Positions 1 to 8,215 of a stretch of 64,000 nucleotides of DNA are shown here, piece after piece. How positions within the stretch are numbered: the stretch's first letter is position 1; every line of letters begins with the position of its first letter. Source of the DNA: Mycolicibacterium agri (GTDB taxonomy: Bacteria > Actinomycetota > Actinomycetes > Mycobacteriales > Mycobacteriaceae); contig NZ_PDCP01000003.1 of the NCBI RefSeq assembly GCF_002553505.1, forward strand, positions 62,001-126,000, given 5' to 3'. The notes beneath the pieces are model-generated. The model worked only from the letters and a program-made list of their open reading frames with translations. It made no database searches and was not told the DNA's origin. The translations under genes and the position numbers were made by a program.

Positions 1-338
1 CGGTGTTCGCCGCGTTCGACCGAGTGCCCGACTCTCTCATCGACGCGAGTTCCGACCTCGGCGCCTCCGATTTTTCGACATTGCGAATGGTGTTGGTGCC
101 GTTGGTGTTTCCCGGTATTGCGGCGGGTTCGATTTTCACGTTCTCCTTGTCGCTGGGCGACTACATCGCGGTGACCATCGTCGGCGGCAAGACGCAACTG
201 CTGGGTAACGTGATCTACGGCCAGCTGGTGACCGCTAACAACCAGCCGCTCGCCGCCGCGCTGTCGATCATCCCGCTGGCGGCAATCATCTTGTATCTGT
301 TGGCGATGCGCCGCACCGGCGCGCTGGAGAACGTCTGA
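1..338 (+). CDS. ABC transporter permease (PotB-like), 5' end outside the window
   Basis: C-terminal 112 or so residues of an inner-membrane permease of the spermidine/putrescine/iron type. The cytoplasmic EAA loop, which docks the ATPase, is visible as DASSDLGAS followed by the PLVFPGI segment, then two hydrophobic stretches. The reading frame is open at the left edge, so the true start lies upstream. Its stop TGA shares its last base with the ATG of the next permease, so the two are translated together as a heterodimeric channel. The ATPase and binding protein are presumably upstream and not seen. The substrate is uncertain; polyamine is only the family default. Confidence 0.85.
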   Translation, partial: VFAAFDRVPDSLIDASSDLGASDFSTLRMVLVPLVFPGIAAGSIFTFSLSLGDYIAVTIVGGKTQLLGNVIYGQLVTANNQPLAAALSIIPLAAIILYLLAMRRTGALENV

Positions 339-1138
339 TGAGCTCCGGCGGCATCAGGCGCATGCTACGGGCGTGGACCGCGCTGATACTGCTGTTCCTC
401 TACGCACCCCTGGCGCTGGTTCTCGTCAACGCGTTCAACTCGTCGCGCACCTTCGCCTTTCCGCCGACCGGCTTCACGACGCAGTGGTGGGTGACCGCAT
501 GGAACAGCGAGGGCATGTGGAAGTCGTTGGCCAACTCGGTCGTGGTGGGGCTCGGCGCGACCGCGATCGCGTTGGTGCTCGGCACCATGGCGGCGTTCGC
601 GGTGCAGCGATACGCGTTCTTCGGCCGCGAGGTGGTCAACCTGCTCATCGTGCTGCCGATCACGTTGCCCGGCATCGTCACCGGCATCGCGCTGAATGCG
701 ACATTCACGTCCGCGCTTGGCATCACGTTGGGCATGGCGACGGTGATCATCGGCCATGCCACGTTCTGCATTGTCATCGTCTTCAACAACACTCAGGCCC
801 GGTTGCGCCGGCTCGGCGCCAGCCTGGAGGACGCCTCCGAAGACCTCGGCGCGTCACCATGGCAGACCTTCCGATTCGTGACGTTCCCGATGATGCGCGG
901 CGCGCTTGTCGCAGGGGCGATCCTGGCGTTTGCGCTGAGCTTCGACGAGATCGTGGTGACGACATTCACCGCGGGCCCGACCGTGCAGACGTTGCCGATC
1001 TGGATCTTCGGCAACCTGTTTCGCCCCAACCAGGCGCCCGTCATCAACGTGGTGGCGGCGGCGCTGACCCTGGTGGCGGTGATCCCGGTCTGGTTGGCCC
1101 AGCGGTTCGGCGGCGACCCGGCGACCACGCGGGTATGA
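338..1138 (+). CDS. ABC transporter permease (PotC-like)
   Basis: Complete 266-residue permease, partner of the preceding gene. About six membrane spans are predicted by eye, beginning with the segment around LILLFLYAPLALVLV (residues 16-30). The EAA loop is seen as EDASEDLGASPWQTF near residue 165-180. Length and order match the second permease of polyamine-type importers. The start ATG overlaps the upstream stop by one base, indicating translational coupling. It ends 10 bases before the convergent MerR gene. The substrate is not determined. Confidence 0.9.
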   Translation: MSSGGIRRMLRAWTALILLFLYAPLALVLVNAFNSSRTFAFPPTGFTTQWWVTAWNSEGMWKSLANSVVVGLGATAIALVLGTMAAFAVQRYAFFGREVVNLLIVLPITLPGIVTGIALNATFTSALGITLGMATVIIGHATFCIVIVFNNTQARLRRLGASLEDASEDLGASPWQTFRFVTFPMMRGALVAGAILAFALSFDEIVVTTFTAGPTVQTLPIWIFGNLFRPNQAPVINVVAAALTLVAVIPVWLAQRFGGDPATTRV

Positions 1139-1148
1139 CGCGGGCGAA

Positions 1149-1859
1149 TCAAACGGAGTCGAGGTCGCGCAGGCGCCCCGATGCCATGTGCCCTCGCATG
1201 GATTTCGCCAGTTGATGCGTGACGACGGCGACGCCGAGGTCTCGGTAGTCCCGGACCAACCTGGCCACCTCGTCCGTCTCGCCGTCCTTCGGCACATAGC
1301 CGGGTCCGTAGCGGGCGGCGACGGCTTCCTCCAGGGCGGCCACGAGCATGGCCGCCAGTTCATCGACCGACCCGGCGGCCGACTCGAAAACCCGAAGGAT
1401 CATCCGGACGTCGCGCAGGTGATCCGTCGACCGCACGACGATCTCGGCCATCGCCGGGTCGGTCAGCGTGACAGTGTCGTCGACGACTTCGGCCAATCCA
1501 TAGGACACGAGCCGCCTGACCTCATCGGAGTCGACGTCGACCTTCAGGACAGCGGCGCGCGGTTCAGCGGAGGCCTCGGGCGCCTGCCGACCCAGGATCG
1601 CCTGTTGAATGCCCAGGATGGCGGCCAGGTCGTGGCCTTCCCGCATCCGCTCGAAGAACTCGGCGATGTGCGCGGAGGTGTAGCCCTTGCGCAGCAGCTG
1701 GGTGATCGTGTTGAGCTGCGAAAGGTGGTAGTCGTCGTAGTACGCGGTGCGGCCCTGCCGTCGAGGCGGATCGAGTAGGCCGCGTTCCCGGTATGCACGG
1801 ATGTTGCGTGGGCTGACCCCAGAGATTCGCGCGAGATCGTCGAGTCGGTACTCAGCCAC
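1149..1859 (-). CDS. MerR-family transcriptional regulator
   Basis: A 236-residue regulator. Residues 3-70 form the MerR winged helix: YRLDDLARISGVSPRNIRAY is the helix-turn-helix, followed by the wing and the helix that leads to the dimerisation coil (QLLRKGYTSAHIAEFF). The C-terminal 150 residues are not a recognised ligand domain and lack the clustered cysteines of metal-sensing MerR proteins, so an organic effector or none is likely. It is divergent from the MFS transporter gene, a common arrangement for a local regulator, but the target cannot be proved from sequence. Confidence 0.85.
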   Translation of the reverse strand: MAEYRLDDLARISGVSPRNIRAYRERGLLDPPRRQGRTAYYDDYHLSQLNTITQLLRKGYTSAHIAEFFERMREGHDLAAILGIQQAILGRQAPEASAEPRAAVLKVDVDSDEVRRLVSYGLAEVVDDTVTLTDPAMAEIVVRSTDHLRDVRMILRVFESAAGSVDELAAMLVAALEEAVAARYGPGYVPKDGETDEVARLVRDYRDLGVAVVTHQLAKSMRGHMASGRLRDLDSV

Positions 1860-2007
1860 CCTGGCGCACCCGGCCTCGACGTCGGGACCAACCGTTCATG
1901 CCGCCACTCTAATACCGAACCGCCAAATTTGAGCGAATTGTGCACAGGTGTCAAAAAAGCACATCGGCGGCACTCGTTAAATGGCTCACCAGGTGATATA
2001 CCAATTA

Positions 2008-2023
2008 TGTGACGTAACTCACA
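2008..2023 (+). promoter_or_regulatory. CRP/Cmr-type operator, perfect TGTGA-N6-TCACA
   Basis: The bases read TGTGA CGTAAC TCACA, an exact match to the consensus bound by E. coli CRP and by the mycobacterial CRP-family protein related to Rv3676. It lies about 160 bases upstream of the GTG start of the MFS gene and about 150 bases upstream of the MerR gene, so it could serve either direction. Binding is inferred from the palindrome alone. Confidence 0.6.
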
Positions 2024-2080
2024 ACACACGTTGATGGTTTCAGCCAACTTCTGTCCGTCGTCGGCAGTATTCCCGCCAGG

Positions 2081-2100
2081 CGGGTGAGTGATCTCACCGG
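2081..2100. promoter_or_regulatory. Near-perfect palindrome upstream of MFS gene (candidate operator)
   Basis: CGGGTGAG and CTCACCGG flank a 4-base centre TGAT; 7 of 8 positions pair. It sits 82 bases upstream of the GTG start of the MFS transporter. This is the size expected for a dimeric repressor, but no specific regulator can be assigned. Confidence 0.4.
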
Positions 2101-2182
2101 TAAAGAATTGGCGCACCGGACGCTTGCTGGGCAACCATGGATTGCGAGTCCTTTGTCCCCTTCGAATGTGAGAGGTTTCCGC

Positions 2183-3523
2183 GTGCGTCCCTGGATCGTT
2201 TGGGCCACCGGACTCTTGGCATACATCGTCGCCGTCCTCGACCGCACCACGCTGGGGGTATCGGGCCTGCAGGCCGCCGACCGGTTTGCTGCCAGCCCCG
2301 GGGTGCTGTCGTCGTTCGTGGTGCTGCAGATCGTCGTGTACGCCGGCGCGCAGGTTCCCGCAGGCTTGCTGCTGGACCGCTTCGGCTCCAAGAAACTGAT
2401 CATCTCTGGCGCGGCACTGATGGCGGCAGGCCAGCTGACCCTGGCGTTCACCGAGTCGCTGCCCGCCGCGATCGCGGCCCGCGCCGTGGTGGGACTCGGC
2501 GATGCCGTGACGTTCATCTCGGTGCTACGGCTGGTGCCGCACTGGTTCCGGTCCGACCAGGTCCCGCTGGTGACGCAGCTGACCGGCATCTGCGGCCAAC
2601 TCGGGCAGGTGCTGTCTGCGGTGCCCTTCCTTGCGCTGCTCGCCGGAAAGGGTTGGACGACGGCGTATCTGGCGGTGGTCTCCCTCGGCGTCATATCCAT
2701 CGCGCTGACCCTTGCCTTGGTGAAGAACACGCCGAACGGCACGGTGTCCGATCCGCCGGCGATGTCGGTCGGCGAAGTATGGGCCAGTGTGAAAGCGGTT
2801 TGGCTGCGCCCCGGCACCCGGCTCGGCTTCTTCACGCACATGGGCACCCAGTTTTCGGTGACGGTGTTCGCGTTGATGTGGGGCCTGCCCTATCTGACCG
2901 TCGGCCAAGGGCTCTCGGTGCATGTCGCGGGCTCGCTGTTGAGCCTGTCGGTGATCACCGCGATCGCGGCGGGCATTCTGATCGGGATCTTCACCGGTCG
3001 CAAGCCGCACCGGAGGTCGCGGTTGGTACTGGCGATCGTCGCGAGCAATGCCGCGGTGTGGACGGTGGTGCTGGCGCTGCCGTCGGCCGCACCGCTGTGG
3101 TTGTTGACGCTGTTGGTCGTCGTCATCTCGGTGGGCGGCCCCGGTTCGATGGTGGGTTTCGATTTCGCGCGCACCTTCAACCCGAGCACCACTCTCGGCA
3201 CCGCCCAAGGCATGGTCAACATGGGCGGCTTCTTGGCCTCGCTGTTGGTGATGCAGGCCATGGGCATGGTCATCGGCGCCGTCGGCGGCTACTCGTTCGA
3301 GTCTTTCCGGCTGGCGTGGACGGTCCAATACGCCGTCTGGGCGCTGGCCACGGTCGGCATCCTGATCACCCGGCGCAAGGCCCGCAGGGTGCTGGCGGAG
3401 GAACGAAACCTTCTGGAAGGCTTCGAGCCTCATCCCGAGGCCTATCGCGATCAACCGCGGCCGCAGCCCGAACCGAACCCGCAGCCGCACCCACAAGCGG
3501 AGGAGCCCGCCGCGGCGCGTTAG
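2183..3523 (+). CDS. Major facilitator superfamily transporter
   Basis: A 446-residue, roughly 12-span secondary transporter. The loop between spans 2 and 3 carries the MFS motif A as LLDRFGSKKLIISG. After the last span comes a 50-residue hydrophilic tail rich in Pro, Glu and Gln. GTG at 2183 is chosen because AGAGG (2171-2175) lies 7 bases before it and the membrane domain begins immediately (RPWIVWATG). A longer form from ATG 2084 lacks such a site. It may be controlled by the CRP-type site at 2008 and the neighbouring MerR protein. The substrate is unknown. Confidence 0.88.
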   Translation: MRPWIVWATGLLAYIVAVLDRTTLGVSGLQAADRFAASPGVLSSFVVLQIVVYAGAQVPAGLLLDRFGSKKLIISGAALMAAGQLTLAFTESLPAAIAARAVVGLGDAVTFISVLRLVPHWFRSDQVPLVTQLTGICGQLGQVLSAVPFLALLAGKGWTTAYLAVVSLGVISIALTLALVKNTPNGTVSDPPAMSVGEVWASVKAVWLRPGTRLGFFTHMGTQFSVTVFALMWGLPYLTVGQGLSVHVAGSLLSLSVITAIAAGILIGIFTGRKPHRRSRLVLAIVASNAAVWTVVLALPSAAPLWLLTLLVVVISVGGPGSMVGFDFARTFNPSTTLGTAQGMVNMGGFLASLLVMQAMGMVIGAVGGYSFESFRLAWTVQYAVWALATVGILITRRKARRVLAEERNLLEGFEPHPEAYRDQPRPQPEPNPQPHPQAEEPAAAR

Positions 3524-3527
3524 GCCG

Positions 3528-3947
3528 CTACCTGCTACGGCTCGTCGACCTCCGGTTGGCCTTCTTGATCGCGTTCACCAACTGCTGCTTGGTCATCGTC
3601 GAACGGCCCGAAATATCAAGGCGCCGGGCGATATCCATAAGGTGAGCCTTCGATGCGTTGGCGTCGACGCCCTCGGCGCTCTTGCCCTTGGGGTCGGGGC
3701 CGCCACTGCGGGCCCTGCTGTCGGACGGGCCCTTGCTGCTCTTCGGCTCCCAGTGGTCGCCAACTTTCTCGAAGCTGTGCTTGAGCGCGCTGTAGGCCAC
3801 GCGATGCGCACGCTGGCCCTCACCGTATTCCTTGACGGCCGCATCGTGGGCCTTCGCGAATGTCCGTTGCGCCTTGGCGGACGACTTCTGAAGTGTGCTC
3901 GGCAACTCGCTCTTCTTGGCACTGCCCCGAGATGTCGTCTTCGGCAT
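3528..3947 (-). CDS. ChaB-family protein with C-terminal Rho-N/SAP-like domain
   Basis: A 139-residue basic, soluble protein. Residues about 13-67 match the ChaB fold (LPSTLQKSSAKAQRTFAKAH onward), a small domain of unclear function once linked to cation transport. Residues about 98-135 (HLMDIARRLDISGRSTMTKQ) resemble the Rho N-terminal/HeH helical DNA- or RNA-binding motif. The middle is Ser/Gly/Lys-rich linker. The ATG at 3947 is preceded by AAGGGAG at good spacing, so upstream in-frame codons are excluded. Its stop lies 4 bases from the convergent MFS stop. A nucleic-acid-associated role is inferred. Confidence 0.8.
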   Translation of the reverse strand: MPKTTSRGSAKKSELPSTLQKSSAKAQRTFAKAHDAAVKEYGEGQRAHRVAYSALKHSFEKVGDHWEPKSSKGPSDSRARSGGPDPKGKSAEGVDANASKAHLMDIARRLDISGRSTMTKQQLVNAIKKANRRSTSRSR

Positions 3948-4043
3948 GGCATGCTCCCTTGTGGTCAACTCGGCTATCCGAAACGCCGCCGACGTCACGA
4001 AATTCCGACGGCTAGCAGATGGGCTTACCCGAGGGGAGCCAGC

Positions 4044-5297
4044 CTAAACGTCTATGGCCCGGTCACGACCGCGCCGATGACCGAGAAGTTCGTAGCCGAG
4101 GACGACGATGGCCGGGGCCAGCATGACGATCAGGAGCGCGTTGGCCATCGACATGCCACGCCCGACCAGCAGCACGGCGAGAACCAACACCGCCATGGCC
4201 AGCGCGACGAGCGTCAGATGTGACACATCTTGTGTGCGCAGCGACAGATGCAGCACGTAAACCGTCGCGATATAGACCGCCACCGGAACCGCTACCGCCG
4301 AGACGGTCGCTGCCGCGCTGAGTTCCGAGTGGTGCTCGACGTAGTAGGCGGCCGCATGCAACCCCGCCCCGGTCGCGACGATCGAACCGTACAAGACGAT
4401 GTGCAGATAGCCGAATCGGAAGGACAAGTCGCGGCGGGCATGCAGCAATTCCGCCTGCGGGACGATGAAATACACCCACCACATCGCGAACGTCAGACCA
4501 GTTCCGGAGACCGCTACCAGAACAGCGCCCACGCTCCAGCCTTGCGCAGAGACGATGGCCGACAACGAGGCGACGGTGCCGACCACGCCCTCACCGAGCG
4601 CGATGATCGTCAGCAGCGAATAGCGTTCGGCGATGTGATGCGCGTGCCACGGCGTGCCGCCCATGCGCCGCTCGGCGAGCAACGGCCCCGACAGCTCCAA
4701 CGCCACTAAGAGACCCGCCCACAGAAACGTCGTCGCGATCGACGTGCTCACCGGGATCATCGCGATCCAGCCGATCTGCGCGACGGTGACGACGGTCGCG
4801 TAGGTCAGGCATGCCGGGCGTCGCTGCGGGTCCTGCTTGGCAGCGCGTAACCACTGCGCCACCAGTGCAATTCGCATCACCACGTAACCTGCGACCATCA
4901 CCTGGTTGTCTACGTGTCCACCCTCGGCCATCGAGGAGTACATCGCCGGCAACCCGAGCGCAAGGATGATGACGCCGACCATCTGCAGCATCGTCAGCAG
5001 GCGATAGACCCAGTCGTCGGTGTCGTAGGCCGAGGCGAACCAGCTGAAGTTGATCCACGCCCAGCAGATGGCAAAGGTCGCGAAAACGAACGCCGCCAAC
5101 CCCGCGGACACGTGGTCTTCGGCGAGCAGATGCGCGAACTCCGAGGCAGCGATGCCGAATCCGATCACGAACGTCAGGTCGAACAACAACTCCAAAGGGG
5201 TGGCGACCCGGTGTGGTTCGTGGGGATCGCGCCCCGACATGCGGCGAATGCGATGCGCCTGGAGTCGGCCGGGTGGCTGCGCTTGCACATCACTCAT
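4044..5297 (-). CDS. Low temperature requirement protein A (LtrA) family membrane protein
   Basis: A 417-residue polytopic membrane protein. The family signature is at the N-terminus: TPLELLFDLTFVIGFG, followed by many hydrophobic spans (about 12). LtrA proteins have no established biochemical activity. The ATG at 5297 is preferred because AGG lies about 6 bases upstream; an in-frame ATG at 5348 adds 17 residues without a binding site. It is divergent from the SARP-like gene and followed on the same strand by the ChaB-like gene after 96 bases. Confidence 0.85.
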   Translation of the reverse strand: MSDVQAQPPGRLQAHRIRRMSGRDPHEPHRVATPLELLFDLTFVIGFGIAASEFAHLLAEDHVSAGLAAFVFATFAICWAWINFSWFASAYDTDDWVYRLLTMLQMVGVIILALGLPAMYSSMAEGGHVDNQVMVAGYVVMRIALVAQWLRAAKQDPQRRPACLTYATVVTVAQIGWIAMIPVSTSIATTFLWAGLLVALELSGPLLAERRMGGTPWHAHHIAERYSLLTIIALGEGVVGTVASLSAIVSAQGWSVGAVLVAVSGTGLTFAMWWVYFIVPQAELLHARRDLSFRFGYLHIVLYGSIVATGAGLHAAAYYVEHHSELSAAATVSAVAVPVAVYIATVYVLHLSLRTQDVSHLTLVALAMAVLVLAVLLVGRGMSMANALLIVMLAPAIVVLGYELLGHRRGRDRAIDV

Positions 5298-5458
5298 GAC
5301 CTGCAGAGTGTGCCCAGTCACCGCAGCACTGTCCAGGTGCCGGAGCACCCACGCGGGGCCGCATCAAGCGAAAAAAGAAGTAGTCGACTACGCATGCCGT
5401 CGCACCGCCCGGTTCGCATGATCAACCGCAGATGCACTCACGGCGGAAGGCGGCGGCG

Positions 5459-5977
5459 ATGTCAGAACAGTTCGTGATCACGATGCTGGGCGGATTTGCG
5501 GTGCACCGTGACAACCAGGCCCTGGATCTGCCGCCGTCATGCCAGCGCCTGGTCGCGCTGACCGCGTTGAAACGGCGCCCGATACCCCGCAGCTTTGTGT
5601 GCCGCACGCTCTGGCCGACCACACGCCCCGAGGCGGCGTCGGCGCGGCTGCGCACCACGCTGTGGCGGCTGCGGCCGCTGGGCGCCGAAGCGTTGGTGAC
5701 CGTCACACCGCAGGCGCTCGTACTGGCCGAGGAGGTCCGCGTGGACTGGTATGAGGCCGTCGACTTGATCGGGCAGCTGCTCGGACATTGCTCGCCCGGC
5801 GACCTCGACCACGACGTGACCTCTGAGCTGCTTCCCCTGCTCAGCGCGGGTGCGCTGCTGGACGGGTGGACCGATACCTGGACCGAGCACGCCCGCGCCA
5901 CCTACCGCGAACTGCGCATGGACGCTCTCGACGAGATCATGAGCGCGTACGCGCAACAGAGCGCGCAACACAGGTAG
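5459..5977 (+). CDS. Short SARP/BTAD-type transcriptional regulator
   Basis: A 172-residue protein. Residues 1-75 match the OmpR/SARP winged helix: VITMLGGFAVHRDNQALDLP, then the recognition region ASARLRTTLWRLR. The rest is a shortened bacterial transcriptional activator domain with TYRELRMDALDEI as its last helix. It lacks the ATPase and sensor domains of larger AfsR-type proteins. GGAAGG (5445-5450) 8 bases before ATG 5459 fixes the start. The target is unknown; no tandem heptamer repeats typical of SARP sites were recognised nearby. Confidence 0.75.
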   Translation: MSEQFVITMLGGFAVHRDNQALDLPPSCQRLVALTALKRRPIPRSFVCRTLWPTTRPEAASARLRTTLWRLRPLGAEALVTVTPQALVLAEEVRVDWYEAVDLIGQLLGHCSPGDLDHDVTSELLPLLSAGALLDGWTDTWTEHARATYRELRMDALDEIMSAYAQQSAQHR

Positions 5978-6067
5978 TGGGCTACGCATGCGTGTCGCTG
6001 TGAACGATTCGTAGTCTTTCATCGTCCAATAGACAGAGGACCGAAAAGCCGACGGATGGAAGAGAGC

Positions 6068-6184
6068 ATGAACGCCCTACTCGTGACCGGTTCGAGCCTG
6101 GCGGCCATGGTCGCCGCGTTCGGCGTGCACGAGCTGCAGGCGCGGCTCGAGCGCTGGGACTACGAGCGCCACGCAGAGGACTGA
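6068..6184 (+). CDS. 38-residue small protein, hypothetical
   Basis: ATG at 6068 is preceded by GGAAGAGAG, a good ribosome binding site. The product begins MNALLVTGSSLAAMVAAFGV, a short hydrophobic segment that could insert in the membrane, and ends with a charged tail (HELQARLERWDYERHAED). The amphipathic layout and the binding site make chance unlikely, and I recall similar very short mycobacterial proteins with an LERWDYxRHAED ending, though I could not check. Function unknown. Confidence 0.6.
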   Translation: MNALLVTGSSLAAMVAAFGVHELQARLERWDYERHAED

Positions 6185-6196
6185 CTCGCGCAGTCG

Positions 6197-6409
6197 GTGA
6201 ATTCGCCGACTGCGGAACCTTTTTCGGCAACCTCTTTCGCCTACACGGTATTCTCGGACGCGCTGATTCACGTTTCGGTGGGCAACGTCACCGCACGTGA
6301 GGCGCGTTCGATCCGCCCGCCGAACCCGCCCGAGCCTGGCGATGACTGGCGATATCCCGAGCCCGAGATCTGGACGGTACCCCACGCCATGGTTTACAGA
6401 GTGAACTAG
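6197..6409 (+). CDS. Possible 70-residue hypothetical protein
   Basis: An open frame from GTG 6197 to TAG 6407-6409. The second half is Pro-, Trp- and acid-rich (NPPEPGDDWRYPEPEIW). Third-position GC is about 75% by hand count, slightly below neighbouring genes. No ribosome binding site precedes the GTG and the N-terminal third looks non-coding, so the real start may be internal or the frame may be spurious. Confidence 0.3.
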   Translation: MNSPTAEPFSATSFAYTVFSDALIHVSVGNVTAREARSIRPPNPPEPGDDWRYPEPEIWTVPHAMVYRVN

Positions 6410-6420
6410 ATTTGTCAGCT

Positions 6421-6939
6421 ATGGACGGCTATGCCTACGACACCGCACTGTTGATTCTGCGCGTATGCCTCGGCCTCACCATGGCGGCACACGGCTACAA
6501 CAAGTTCTTCGGCGGCGGCCGGATACCCGGCACCGCGGCATGGTTCGACAGCATCGGCATGAAGCCGGGCACATTGCACGCCCGCATCGCGGCTACCGTC
6601 GAGATGGCGGCCGGCCTCGGCCTGGCGGTCGGCCTGCTGACCCCGATTCCCGCGGCCGGGTTCGTCGCGCTGATGCTGGTGGCGGCGTGGACGGTGCACC
6701 GGCCCAACGGCTTTTTCATCGTCAAGGAGGGCTGGGAGTACAACCTGGTGTTGGCGGTCAGCGCCGTCGGTTTGGCCACGCTGGGGGCGGGCCGCTTCAG
6801 CCTGGACTGGTTGATCTTCGGGCACAACTGGTTCGACGGCTGGGCGGGCCTGCTGATCTCCCTGGGCCTCGGGCTGGCGGGCGGCATCGGCCAGCTGCTG
6901 ATCTTCTACCGTCCGCCGCAGCGGACCGAGACTAAATGA
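6421..6939 (+). CDS. DoxX-family membrane protein
   Basis: A 172-residue four-span protein of the DoxX/MauE type. Family hallmarks are RVCLGLTMAAHGYNKFFGGG near the N-terminus and a second span with ATVEMAAGLGLAVGLLTPI. DoxX proteins are thought to act in redox homeostasis at the membrane; the precise reaction is not known. ATG 6421 is used; a TTG at 6412 is in frame. There is no clear ribosome binding site, and TAGATT at 6407-6412 could be a -10 box for a leaderless or short-leader message. It ends 7 bases before... the convergent amidohydrolase stop region, which overlaps its last codons. Confidence 0.85.
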   Translation: MDGYAYDTALLILRVCLGLTMAAHGYNKFFGGGRIPGTAAWFDSIGMKPGTLHARIAATVEMAAGLGLAVGLLTPIPAAGFVALMLVAAWTVHRPNGFFIVKEGWEYNLVLAVSAVGLATLGAGRFSLDWLIFGHNWFDGWAGLLISLGLGLAGGIGQLLIFYRPPQRTETK

Positions 6940-8215
6940 CCTGACCGCCGACGATAGTTGTGGCGACCATGTCCGACGCCAGCGTCAATACATTCGCGCC
7001 GGGCTTCAGCACGATCAGGTCACCGGGCTGACCCGCCTCGACGGTGCGCGGCTCCGCCGGCCGGTCGGGGTGCCCGAGAAACAGCCGCAGCGCCACTTCG
7101 GGCGCGATGCACTCGTCGGCGCCGATGACCTCTCCCCCGGCGGTGGCGCGGTTTACCGCCGCGCGCATGGCGGCCCACGGGTCCATCGCGCCGAAGGGCG
7201 CATCGGTGCTGCCCGCCATGGGGAGGCCGGCCCGCAGCAGTGACGCCACCCGCCACAGGTGGGAATGTTCGTCGGCGGGCACGTCGCGCAGATAGTGCTC
7301 GCCGCGTTCGGTGACGAAGTTGGGCTGGGTGACGACGGTGACGCCGGCGTCGAGCAGGTCACCGATCATGTCGTCGGGCACCACGGCGGCATGCTCGATG
7401 CGATCGCCGGGATGACGGCCCGCCGACCGCAACGCGGCGAGCGCGACCACCAATTGCATGCGGGTCACGCAATGCAGCGCGACGGGAATGCCGTCGGCGT
7501 GCTGGTCGACGATCCAGTCGGTGAGCTCGTCGACATCGAGACGGTCGTCGTGCAGGATCCGCTTGCCCGGCGCGAGAAAGTGCAGGCGCTGCGGGATCTC
7601 ACCGCGCCGGTGAGCCACCGACAGCATCGCGACGTCGTTGGCGGACAGATCCGGAGTGGCGTCGGTGACGCCGGTGACGCCGAAGCCGGAAAGCTGGCCC
7701 GTGACTTCCGCGAGCGCTGTCTCGCGGCGCGGCAACGCATTCGCCCAGTCGTCGAAGCTGTGCAACCTGCCGTCCGGGTGATCGACGAGGCCGACGGCGT
7801 TCAGCGCCGCCGAGTTCAGAATCCACATCGCTCCGCTGCGGTGCTGAACCCGCACCGGAACGTCGGCGATCAGGGCGTCGAGCTGGCCGCGGTCGAGTTC
7901 GCCCGCCACCGACGCGTGGTACCCGACGGCGCGGATCCATCCGTCCTGGCCAGGCTGCGCGTTGCGCAACGCTTGTGCCAGTTGCTCTTTCGTGCGCACG
8001 TGGGGCGGACCCGCGGCGACGGAGTCGAGCGCGGCGGCCATCGCGCGCAGGTGCAGGTGATGGTCGTGCAGGCCGGGCAGCACCGCGCCGCCGTCCGCGT
8101 CGATGATGCGCTCGTCTGCCGACGGCTCCAGGTGGTCGGCGATTTCGACGATGCGGTCCTCCACCCGAACGTCGGCGATGCGCCCTTCGGGTACCGTGCC
8201 GCGGCGGATCAGCAT
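6932..8215 (-). CDS. Metal-dependent amidohydrolase (amidohydrolase-3 / YtcJ-like)
   Basis: A 427-residue TIM-barrel hydrolase. Metal ligands visible: HxH at H53/H55 (LPGLHDHHLHL), later histidines in ALHCVTRMQL and RIEHAAVV, and the terminal Asp in GSTDAPFG. An N-terminal beta domain (residues 1-45) and C-terminal return (DLIVLKPGANVL) frame the barrel as usual. The reaction is probably hydrolysis of a C-N or C-O bond; the substrate is not recognisable. It is the last gene of the mam-crotonase-CoA-transferase operon; its ATG overlaps the upstream stop by 7 bases. Confidence 0.85.
   Translation of the reverse strand: MLIRRGTVPEGRIADVRVEDRIVEIADHLEPSADERIIDADGGAVLPGLHDHHLHLRAMAAALDSVAAGPPHVRTKEQLAQALRNAQPGQDGWIRAVGYHASVAGELDRGQLDALIADVPVRVQHRSGAMWILNSAALNAVGLVDHPDGRLHSFDDWANALPRRETALAEVTGQLSGFGVTGVTDATPDLSANDVAMLSVAHRRGEIPQRLHFLAPGKRILHDDRLDVDELTDWIVDQHADGIPVALHCVTRMQLVVALAALRSAGRHPGDRIEHAAVVPDDMIGDLLDAGVTVVTQPNFVTERGEHYLRDVPADEHSHLWRVASLLRAGLPMAGSTDAPFGAMDPWAAMRAAVNRATAGGEVIGADECIAPEVALRLFLGHPDRPAEPRTVEAGQPGDLIVLKPGANVLTLASDMVATTIVGGQVI

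Larger units (their letters stand above)
1860..2182. other. Intergenic region between MerR gene and MFS gene
   Basis: 323 bases with no convincing gene, noticeably AT-richer than its surroundings around 1910-2040. It holds the divergent promoters, a perfect CRP-type palindrome (2008-2023) and a second near-palindrome (2081-2100). An in-frame ATG at 2084 would extend the MFS gene but has no good ribosome binding site and would place coding sequence over the second palindrome. Confidence 0.6.
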
